DNA of 64,000 nucleotides from contig CP136897.1 of assembly GCA_034359265.1 (NCBI GenBank), positions 21,756,001 to 21,820,000 of the forward strand, given 5' to 3'. Source of the stretch: Canna indica (Eukaryota > Streptophyta > Magnoliopsida > Zingiberales > Cannaceae). Of the stretch, positions 22,216 to 31,835 are shown one piece after another. Position numbers and translations under genes: made by a program. The number at the start of each line of letters is the position of its first letter. Within the stretch, counting starts at the first letter, position 1. Below the pieces are notes generated by a model. It made no database searches. It was not told the DNA's origin and was given only the letters and a program-made list of their open reading frames with translations.

Positions 22216-24165
22216 TTTTTCAACCTGGGTCGGGCACGAATTTTTTCGGGTTGGGCAAAGCTGTGCTAGGCCGGGACGGCCCGTGCCGGATCTTGCACGA
22301 AATTTTTCGAGCTGAGCACGAACTTTTTTGAGCCGGACCGAGCATGAATTTTTTCGAGTCGGGCCGAGCCGGGCTGGGCCGGGCATGAATTTTTTTGGGC
22401 CGGGTCGGGCACAAATTTTTTCATGTCGGGCTTAGCCGGGATGGGTCGTGCACGAATTTTTTCGGGCAAGTTGCGCCGGGCACAAATTTTTTTGGGTCGT
22501 GCTGAGTAGGATCGTGGACGAATTTTTTTGGACCGGGCACAAACTTTTTCAAGCAGGACCAGGCACGAATTTCCTCAGGGTTGGGTCGAGCCGGGCTGGG
22601 CCATGCAGGAATTTTTTCGGGCCCGATCAAGCATGAATTTTTTCAGGTCGGGGCTGGGCACTGATTGTTTTGGGTCGAGTTGAGCCGGGCTGGGCTGTGC
22701 ACGAATTTTTTCATGCTGGGCACGAATTTTTTCATGCTGGGCACGAATTTTTTCTGGTCGGGCCGGGCACAAATTTTTTTGGGCTGGGTCGGGAACGATT
22801 TTTTCGTGTCTGGCTGAGCTGAGCTGGGCAATGCACGAATTTTTTCAGGCCGGGCACGAATTTTTTTAGGCTGGGCCGTGAATGAATTTTTTCGGGCCGA
22901 GCTGGACAAGAATTTTTTCTGGTCGAACCGGGCACAAATTTTTTTGGGTCTGGCCGAGCCGGGCCAGGATAGGCCAAGCTGGATCGTGCACGAATTTATT
23001 TCGCCTGGGCGGGGCATGAATTTTTTCCTTTCGGGTGGAGTCGAGCCGAGCTGTGCATGAATTATTTTGAGTCGGGCAGGAATTTTTTGGGGCCGGGTCG
23101 ATCACGAATTATTTCAGGTCCGACCGACCCAAGGCGGGACAGGCCAGGTTGTGCAAGAGTTTTTTTGGACCGTGCCGCCCGACACGAATTTTTTCGGGGC
23201 GGCCCGGGTAGAGCACAAACTTTTTCGTGCATGGCCGCACATGAATTTCTCCAGGCCAGGTCGGGCATGAATTTTTTCGAGCCGACCGGATCGTGTACGA
23301 ATTTTTCGGGCCAGGCACGAAATTTTTTGAGCTGGACCAGGCATGAATTTTCTCGGGTCAGGCTGAGCCAGGCTGGGGCATGCACTAATTTTTTCAGGCC
23401 GGATCGAGCACAAATTTTTTCAGGTCGAGCCGAGTCGGGACGGGTCGTGCATGAATTTTTTCGGGAAGGTTGTTCCGGGCACGAATTTTTTCGGGCCGGG
23501 TCGAACACTATTTTTTTCTTGCCGGGCCGCGCACGAATTTTTTCGAGCCGGGACGGGCACTAATTGTTTCGAGTCGGCCGAGCCAGGCTGGGTCGTGCAC
23601 TAATTTTTTCAGGCCGGGCACAATTTTTTTTGGGTCTGGCCGGGCATGAATTTTTTGGGTAGGGCCGGGCACGAATTATTTTTGGGCAGGCCCGACACAA
23701 GTTTTTTGACGGGGCTGGGCACGAAACTTTTCTGGTCAGGCCGAGCGAGGCCGGGCCATATACGAATTTTTTTGGGTCAGGCCGAGCTGGGCCGGGATGG
23801 GCCAAGCCGGATCGTGCATGAATTTTTTCGGGCCGGGTCGGGCACTAATTTTTTTGGGTTGGGCCGGGCACGAATTTTTTCAAGTCGAGCGGAGCCGGGC
23901 TGAGCTATGCATGAATTTTTTCGAGCCGGGCTGAGCCGAGCATGAATTTTTCGGGTCGGGTCGGTCACGAATTTTCGGGTCCGGTCAAGCCAGATCGGGC
24001 CGGGCTGTGCATGATTTTTTCGGACTGTGCCATGCACGAATTTGTCCGGGCCGGGCCGGGCCAGGCATAAATTTTTCGGATCGGACCGGGCCATGTACTT
24101 ATTTTTTCGGGCTGGGCCTGACACAATTTTTTTTGGCCGGACCAAAAACTTAGGCCCGACACGAT
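22216..24165 (-). repeat. 26-bp GC-rich/A-tract array, reverse-oriented part
   Basis: The same unit now reads GGGCACGAATTTTTTCGGGCC on the plus strand, so the array is inverted relative to 21400-22148. It is longer (about 1.95 kb) and units of 26 bp alternate with longer ones carrying an extra CGGGCCGGG-type decamer. The right edge ends with CCCGACACGATTTGCC and CAAACCTAG; read in reverse, TAGGTTTGGCAAATCG looks like a hAT terminus. No matching left terminus is seen. Confidence 0.85.
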
Positions 24166-24915
24166 TTGCCAAACCTAGTTTGATAAATTAATAATTTTTA
24201 ATTTGTATAATACTAAAAATATATTAAAAAATCTATCAATCGGCATCAGATCTAAAATTTGACACTATCATCGCGTTCAGCGCTCGAAAACTTATAACTT
24301 TGATATTTATCATGTCTGCATCCAACAACTCTAAGTCACCAAAATTAATTATTTTATAAAACTTAAATTATTGCATTTGCAGCCCGCAATCTTATATTGT
24401 AGGCTTTTTGGGCTACAATTGCATTTGCGGCAAATACAAGTTGCAACTAGTTAATGATGTAAAATATTTTTGCAGCCAACCAAACATATTTATTATCTAA
24501 ATATTGCAACTAATATTATAGTATTTGTATTTGCGGGCAATCAAACGCCCGAAATTGCACTTTGGAAGATGATTACCATGATGCATATGGTGCTTTGTCT
24601 TTGTCTATTGATCTGATTTCTTTATGCAAATCTTTTGTTCTTCTTGAATTATTTAATCCACTCCTTATCAGAAATTCAAGTTAATCCACTCCTTATCAGA
24701 AATTCAAGTCAATTCTATAATGGACATTTTAGTGCTTTTAACTACAATTTGTATGGGCTGACTATTCTCTGTGCTCACCGCATTAAGTGTTTCTCAGTAA
24801 GAAATATAGATGCATATATCTCATAAGTCATAAAAACCATTTCTCATATATAGTTACTACCATATATTTCTTTCTTTATTAATAGTAGCTTCTGTCTATA
24901 TGTCTATATTTATTA
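24166..24915. other. Gene-free DNA with MITE-like sequence and a short duplication
   Basis: 24376-24550 is rich in TTTGCAGCC/GCGGCAAATAC phrases and ends GCGGGCAATCAAACGCCC, which resembles one end of a MITE; no partner end or TSD was fixed. A perfect 28-bp tandem duplication lies at 24653-24680 and 24681-24708. No coding sequence is recognised. Confidence 0.45.
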
Positions 24916-26253
24916 GGTCTCGTTTAATTGACATGAGAGATAATTTTTTAAAAAAAATTATAATTCACGTGAATTAACTTTCTATATATATTTTTCAGAA
25001 AATATCTAAAAAATATTTGATTGATAAAAAATTAATTCATAGAAAGTGCAACTTTCCCACTATAACATGTATGATTGATATGAGTACTTCCTATAAAGTA
25101 CATATCAAATATCAAATGATCAATATACTCTTTTTAAAATCTCTTTATAAGCATTAGTACATATACGGGAAAAAAAATTATTTATAAATTTATATATATA
25201 TATATTAGATTTAATTATGTTTTTGGTCCCCCAAAATATCGTATTTTTTTTCGTTTGGTCCCTCATTTTTAAAAACTTTCCGTTGAGTCCCTCAAAAAAT
25301 ATTTTTATTTTCATTTGGTCCCTCATTTTAAAAAAAAAATCGTTTAGTCCCTTAAAAATTATTTTGTTTCCATTTGGACCATACGTTAACTTTTCGTTAA
25401 TTTTTGATGTTAAGTGCCAACATGGAATGCTGACATGGACTTAAAAAGAGACTAAACGAAAAAAAAATAAGATATTTTAAGAGACTAGATTAAAGAAAAT
25501 TAATAATCTAAAATATAATTATATTATTATTTTTTATGTTATTAAAATATATATTGTTATGTTTTAGGTTATTAAAATATATATTTTTTCCATCTAGTCC
25601 CTTAAAATATTTTATTTTTCCGGTTTGGTCCCTCTTTAAGTCCATGTCAGCATTCCATGTTGGCACTTAACATCAAAAGTTAACGAAAAATTAACGGAGG
25701 GACCAAACGGAAATAAAAATAATTTTTGATGAACTAAACGAAAAGTTTTTTAAAATGATGGACCAAACGAAAATAAAAATATTTTTTGAGAGACTAAACG
25801 AAAAGTTTTTTAAAATGAGGGACCAAACGAAAAAAAACACGATATTTTAGGGGATCAAAAACATAATTAAACATATATTTTATTATATATGAAAAATTAA
25901 TTTTTATTTATAGTTAATATGAAAAAATAAATTGAATTAAAATAAATATGTGAAGAATTCAAGGATTATCTAATTTATAATATTGTGAATATAAATTATA
26001 AATTCTGTACTAAATGAAAATATGATGATAAAATTAATTTTTTTTCTTCAAATACAATGCAGAAAATACAACTTATCTAGAGGAGCTTAGGTAAGTTACT
26101 TTCTGCATTTTGTAGAAAGTTACATTTACTTAGAAAGTTGTATTTTTTGTAAAATACAGAAAATATGTCAATCAAACATGAGTACTATTTTTTATTTTTT
26201 GGAAATGAGAAATATAATTTTTTGCAAAAAAATAGTATTAAACTAACGAGGTC
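24916..26253. mobile_element. Harbinger-like non-autonomous element (about 1.34 kb)
   Basis: GGTCTCGTTTAATT at the left and the inverse-related TTAAACTAACGAGGTC at the right are each flanked by TTA (24913-24915 and 26254-26256), the usual Harbinger target. Subterminal ACTTTCTA/AGAAAGT and GAAAATATG phrases are mirrored on the two sides. It contains no ORF and is interrupted by the foldback at 25210-25871. Confidence 0.5.
25210..25871. mobile_element. Large foldback element (about 660 bp)
   Basis: The left arm, TTTAATTATGTTTTTGG with repeated CGTTTGGTCCCTCATTTT modules, is mirrored by the right arm ending CCAAAAACATAATTAAA. The inner parts (CAACATGGAATGCTGACATG and its inverse) also pair, so nearly the whole element can fold. 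GGTCCCT-type modules recur about every 60 bases in each arm. The termini fit a Mutator-like MITE, but no 9-bp duplication could be fixed. Confidence 0.75.
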
Positions 26254-26660
26254 TTAGTTTGTTGATCTGTGCCTGACTATGGCTTGGTATACTGCCAATA
26301 TATGCACCAGTCTAATTAAAGACCCATGTGGCTATAGACTGTAAGACTTCAAAAATTGCCTCTCTATCTGTTGCATGCTGCTTATTTACACCTTGACTGT
26401 TAGCATGCCTTGATTCTGTGGGTGTCACAGTGAATATATACTTAAACCTTGACTGTTAGCATTGTCATTTTCTTCCTCACATATTCTGTTTTGCTCCTTG
26501 AGTTTTCTGTCTTCATATTTTATATTGTTAATATATCTCTTTGATTATGAACAAAAGCAAATCAAAATTGCTGATGGGTAATATATCTCCGAACTAATTT
26601 GCTGACGTGAAATTCCCAATAATAGACCAACATTAGTAATTTGATAAAGACCTAGAATTG
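26254..26660. other. Short gene-free stretch
   Basis: Intron-like, T-rich sequence with the phrase CTTGACTGTTAGCAT repeated at about 26394 and 26446. I see no gene or transposon end here. Confidence 0.5.
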
Positions 26661-27560
26661 CAACTAGTGACGAAAAGTATCATTTAATACAATTATACAT
26701 ATTATTTAATTATCCAGAGATTAAATAATTCATTAAAATATTTCACGTCCAGATGATAGAAAAATACTTCATTTATAACAATGAGAAATTGGAGAGATAA
26801 TACAATCGTGATTTCCTTACTTGGTTTCAGTCTTACATCACAGAATACAAAGCCGAAATAGATGAGGAAATATTTGAGTTTGTAGTGGACCATCGCGACT
26901 AGTATCCTGTTATAGCGATTCTTTTATTAATGGGTATAAATTTCACATGGTTGAATATGTGTTTACAAAGAAGACTATGAATGCCGAGGTCCGCGTGAAA
27001 GGGACAACATATGTTGAATGTGATATGAATTTTTACGAATTATTTGCAGAAATGAAAGAATTGCACTCCTTCAGCTCAAAATCAGTTGTCCTATATAAAT
27101 ATCATTGGTTCGATACAACCGATAGGGCCATGAGAGTTCATGCAAATTAAATACAAACTTGTCGAGGTTAATTATAAATCAAAATTGGCAGCAAATAAAT
27201 ATTTTATATTGGCATCACAAATCCAACAAGTATATTATGCGAAGTATTCGTCTCGAAATAAAAATAGAGCAGATTGGCGTGTAGTCTGTAAGACTAAATC
27301 TAGAGGAAGAATTGATCTAATAGCAGGAGAGAATAGGTCGATACCTGATGTGACAGATGACTTCTATTAAGAACAAGATCCTCCCGTAGTAGACCGTATA
27401 AGTCGAATACTCGAGGATGAGGATACAAAGTTAGTCCTATTAGAAGTTGAATATGCTGATGACAACGATCATGAAGATGAAGAAGATGAATTTGAAGAAG
27501 ATGATAAAGAACAAGAAGAAGACTATTACTCAAATGATGATTATACCGAGAAAAAATAAT
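26660..27560 (+). pseudogene. tnp2 transposase C-terminal fragment (old CACTA)
   Basis: Parallels 40230-41118 of the younger copy: EYKAEIDEEIFEFV, then KKTMNAEVRVKGTTYVECDM (DUF4216-type region), KYKLVEVNYKSKLAANKYFI and RADWRVVCKTKSRGRIDLI, then an acidic tail near 27460-27555. Stops and frame changes (near 26900, 27148 and 27368) break it. The first three quarters of the transposase are missing. Confidence 0.82.
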
Positions 27561-28891
27561 TGTAAATGAATAATATATCTTCTATTAAATCTATTTGTAA
27601 TATATATAATCTAATTATATGCTTATTTGACAGCTATGATGGGTCGAGGTTATAGTCGCAGCAGCTCAGTCTGACTTTCACAGCCACCCAATCCTCCAAT
27701 CGACGAGACTCCATATTTTGCTCCAGTCGCACTTCCTCCTGCCGCCGAGGCTAGTTCATTGGATGTAGGCGACCATGCGGACCGAACAGGATTCGGCCTC
27801 CGCCAATCGCGGAGGCATGTAGATTGATTTGTGTGCAAGGACAGAGATAATGTATTATTGATTATTATTTATATAATTCAATATATCATAATATATCATT
27901 GTACTTTATTTGTGTTGTGCATGTTCGAGCAGGAGGACGTCCCCCGCACTATAGTGGGGACAATCAGGCGATACATGCATGGGGCATGGCGGGGGCATGG
28001 CCCACGTGGTCTCACGTGCCTCGTGAGCACGTCGACATGATCTAGTGCGAGTTTGAGGTACGTATTAAAAAATTTTATATAAATGATAATTATAAATATT
28101 TGTACTCACATTATTGTTTTATTTTGCAGGCTCGCTACACTTGGCCAAAGGACCAGAGGCCCTTCATAAAGAGTGTATAGACACGATTTCTCGTGTTCGC
28201 CTAAGGTTTTCAACATTTGTCTTAATCTCAGTTTTGATGATAACAAATATGAAACTAATGTTTTTATGGAGAAATATTTTCAGGTTCCATATCGGTTTGC
28301 GTGTGATGTTCTCGATCGAAAATATCAAAAAATCGATGAATCGGAAAGACGTTGATCGACGTGCTCGAATTCGTCGGAAGAATAAAGTTTAGGTTTAGGG
28401 TGTCTAGAATAATTGTATTAATCCTCATTATGATGCAAAGACCCCTAAAGAACCAAACCCGAAACTGAAACCAAAAGAAATAGGGATGTTGTCAAGAGTT
28501 TCTAAGTCATAAATAATATTCCAGGTGAGATGTTGTAACAACCTAGAATAACCCAAATATATATTTTGGAATAGTCTGAAAAGTACCGGTACTACTGCAG
28601 TATTTTAGCAGAATTCACAGAATGCCCCCGACGACTCTATTTTGAATTTCTACCCATTGAGCTTGTTGAAAACCGAGCACCTACCTTTGGGATCTCTATA
28701 TAAGACCCCAAATCCGCCTTCCAAGCCATCCAACACTTCTTGAGACATATTTTGATCACCATTGAGCTTGATTGAGCCATCGTTTGTGCAAACCCTTAAT
28801 TTTGCCTTCAATCTTCAATTGTTTCATCATCAAGGCATCAAGATGAACTAGGACTTCTTGGTCGAGAGCTAAGTTTGTATTATTTATTATT

Positions 28892-30247
28892 GAGTTATTT
28901 ACCCTATATATCCCTAATTTTGGATCTTTTCCCAATTCTATCACAGGTTTTTATTTGTTTCAATAGTTTACTCAAATTTTAATTTTATTTCAATTATATC
29001 CCACTGTGAATCAGATGTTAGATTCACTATTAACAAACTGACGTAGCGCTGTTAATGTGGTTCAGCAGCCCAATCAGCGCATTAAAAAATATAAAAATCA
29101 TTCTTTCTCCTCCGCCTACAATGGCATCCTTCTCCTCCCTCCTGCCCAGCGTGGTTCATCGTCTGTTGTCTTGATGCCTTCTGCATTCCTTCTCTCGCCG
29201 GCTCAATGACATCCTCTCTCCTCCCTCTCGTCTTCTTCTCCCTCCTCTGCACCGCTTCCGCCTACAACCACGACCACTAGCACCGTCGCGGGGCCTCTCT
29301 CCCCAACCCCAAGGCAGACGCCTCCTCTATCGCTGTACGTAGCCATCAAGCAAGCCTGCAGCGCCTCCCTCTACCCCGAACTCTGCAAGTCAACTTTTTC
29401 CAATACGGCACCTCCTTCCCAGCTAAATCTTCCACTATCGATCTCATACTTGTTACCTTTTCCGCCTCTTCCCACGGCCTCTAGACCGCCCGCACCAACG
29501 CCCACGCCATCCTCGATGCATCCACCTCCAACCTCAACCGCTCCATCGCCGCCTGCAACTACCTCGAGTTCCTCTCCCTCGTCGAACACTGCCTTGCCGC
29601 CACCACCAATGCGCTCCCCGCCGGGAAGCTTCCTGACGCCCGCCTTTTCGCTGGTGCCACCGAGCTCTACCAATACGACTACTGGTCCGCGCTCAAGTAC
29701 GTTAATGGCACCCAGCAGGTGGCCAACGCCATGACCTTAATGTACACCCTCGCTAATGTCACCAGCAGCGCCACAGCGATGGTCGCCGCCTTGCAACGCT
29801 ACGGCAGCGACACCTCTCGCTGGGACCCATCACAGATCGAGTGTGACGGCTATTGGCTGGACGTCAGCACCACGAAAATAGTCGAGGGTGTGTATGAGTC
29901 AACCAAGGACGACGATGATGGCGGCGACATATGCTGGTTGCGATTCTGGGTGTGTAGCATCGGGGACTCGGGTCGGGTACTCTTGTAATATGGATGGGGA
30001 TGGGACCCAGTTTACTTAAATAATTTAATATATTTTATTTTTTAAAATATTTTTTAATGTGCTGACTAGGTTGCTAAACCACATCAGCAGCGCCACGTCA
30101 GTGTGTTAACGATGAATCTAACATTTGTTTCATGGCGGGATGTAATTGAAATAAAATTAAAATTTGAGTATATTATTGAAACAAATAAAAATCTAGGATA
30201 GGATTGGATAAAGATCCAAAGTTGGGGATATATAGTATAATTAACCC
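28892..30247 (+). mobile_element. Pack-MULE carrying a pectinesterase pro-region
   Basis: Inverted ends GAGTTATTTACCCTATATAT and (reverse strand) GGGTTAATTATACTATATAT extend imperfectly for well over 100 bases. They share TTTGGATCTTT, CCTATC and TTTTTATTTGTTTCAATA on the two sides. A perfect 9-bp duplication TTTATTATT lies at 28883-28891 and 30248-30256, the Mutator signature. The GC-rich core (29100-29990) contrasts with its surroundings and encodes part of a host gene. The uninterrupted 3' LTR shows the empty site. Confidence 0.9.
29206..29990 (+). pseudogene. Captured pectinesterase/PMEI pro-region (PME51-like)
   Basis: ATG at 29206 opens a signal peptide, MTSSLLPLVFFSLLCTASA, then an in-frame TAG. 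In shifted frames follow QACSASLYPELCKSTF (start of the PMEI domain), then HAILDASTSNLNRSI, NALPAGKLPDARLFAGA, ELYQYDYWSALKYVNGTQQV and RYGSDTSRW..P up to about 29860. QYDCWSALKYVND is a hallmark of the inhibitor-like pro-domain of pectinesterases of the PME51 group. In intact enzymes this domain keeps the catalytic part inactive. The catalytic pectinesterase domain is absent. At least one stop and two frame changes mean it is not a working protein. Confidence 0.75.
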
Positions 30248-30647
30248 TTTATTATTGCTCTCATTTACTTGTATTTTCTTATTTGTTGATCACTTGTGTT
30301 TGTAAGAATGTGTGGGTGACACATCTTGGGTTCACTTATTTGTAACTTTAGGATTCCTTAGGTTTGAGGTAGAGACACTCTCTAGCGTGAGAGATAAGGC
30401 CTTGGTAGATCCTCATTAGAAGGAAAGGAAAGTTAATACAAGTGGTTGTGAAATCTTTGGTGATGAGACAAGGTAGTGCAATAGGCATTGGGGCCGAACC
30501 ACTATAAATCAACTTGTTAGCATTGCTTGATTTTGTGTGATTCTCATTCACTTGTATTGCTTCCGAATTTAGAGTAAAATTTAAAGTGATGATATGATCT
30601 AGACTCATACTATTCACCCCCCTCTAGTGTGCCTTAACACCCGATAT

Positions 30648-30661
30648 TTGGTATCAGAGCA
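30648..30661 (+). other. Primer-binding site (initiator tRNA-Met)
   Basis: TTGGTATCAGAGCA immediately after the 5' LTR matches the 3' end complement of plant initiator tRNA-Met, the usual primer of copia elements. Confidence 0.8.
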
Positions 30662-30719
30662 GGTCGTAGCTAGTTTGAGATTTCACCATCTCTACTACCT
30701 CTAGTTTTGATCCGAGAAT

Positions 30720-31835
30720 GTCACTAGAGTTGGTTATGTCTACACCACATAGGTTTGATGAGTCCAACTTTGGTGTTTAAAAGAGTAGAATGTATGATTT
30801 CCTCAAACACACGAAGTATAGATATATGGTGCATGCTAAAAAATGAATATGTTGAACCCACCATTGATATTAATTCATGGACTCTAGAAGGTGGTGATGA
30901 CAATGGTTATCCACCCACTACTAATGTCTCTTTTGATGTCCATAGCAATTCTAGCGAAATGAGTATAAGCAAGAATCGAAAATGAAAACTTAGGTGTTTC
31001 CTTTGCCAAGAGAAGGGACACAAGAAGAAAAATTGTCCCTTGATGAAAAAGAAATCAAAGAAAAAGAAGAAGACCTATATGACAACTTGGGATGAAAGTG
31101 AACCTTCATCAAGTGAGGAAGATTACGAAAATGAGAAGACAAATCTTTGCCTTATGACCTTAAAAAATGAGGTAATCCCTACCATTATTATATTTGACAA
31201 AGTCTATACACAAGATGAACTTGAAAATGAGCTTGATATGTTGCAAGATGAATTTAGGGCTATTAGAAAATCCTTTAAAGAACTTCAAAAGAAAAATGCT
31301 AAATTAGAGAATGAAAATGTCTCCTCGCTTTCATCGGGTCCCTTGAAAAGAAATTTGAGATTTTGAAAACTAGTTCTATTAATAATTTGAAAAGTAGTAA
31401 TGAAAATTTAGAAATTGAGAATGATAAATTGCTAATTAATAATTTAAATTTTAGAAATAAAAATGAAAACTAAATTAAAAATGAAAATGATATTTTGAAA
31501 TCTCAATTGCATGTTATCCATAAATCCATGAATGACTTAAAAATGAGGTTATATTCCTAAATAGGAAAGTTAGTGCTTTATCAAGTGTTTCATCTTTTAA
31601 AAACACTAGAATGAAAAATGCTTATGCAAAGAATGCTAATGTTCATCATCATTTTCATGCTAAACATTCTACACTTAAACCTCATATTCAAAAGAAAAAG
31701 TTTAATGGACATTGTTATTATTGTGGTATTTATAACCATGCTATTTATGATTGTGCATTCAAGAGAAATTCAAGTGTAGCTAGAACACTTTGGATTCCTA
31801 GGCCAACTAACCCCCAACGAACCAAAGTCATTTAG
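30720..31835 (+). pseudogene. Copia gag with two CCHC zinc knuckles, broken
   Basis: Reading starts near MSLELVMSTPHRFDESNF (30720) and shows stops and shifts. Recognisable are CFLCQEKGHKKKNC (30995-31036), a Lys-rich stretch, DESEPSSSEEDYENEKTNLC, a coiled-coil-like DELENELDMLQDEFRAIRKS region (about 31210-31310), and a second knuckle CYYCGIYNHAIYDC (31713-31754). The capsid-like N-terminal part is mostly missing (the interval between the start and the first knuckle is only ~270 bases). Gag packages the element RNA; this copy cannot. Confidence 0.75.

Larger units (their letters stand above)
28194..30646 (+). repeat. 5' LTR of the copia element, enlarged by a Pack-MULE
   Basis: Aligns with the 3' LTR (34477-35679) on both sides of a 1356-bp insertion at 28892-30247. 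Removing that insertion and one duplication copy leaves about 1.09 kb. Its end reads CACCCGATA, so the terminal CA has mutated to TA. TATA box TATATAA at 28697-28703. Confidence 0.85.

Noticed and set aside
21283..24172. Many overlapping ORFs of 60-180 codons rich in Arg-Pro-Lys (RPEKIRARPDPKKF-like) on both strands
   Set aside because: They occur in several frames and on both strands because the 26-bp unit lacks stops in them. No start context, domain or codon bias supports a protein.
29371..29673. Minus-strand Gly/Glu-rich ORF in the Pack-MULE
   Set aside because: It is the complement of the GC-rich pectinesterase fragment; only the plus strand gives a recognisable protein.
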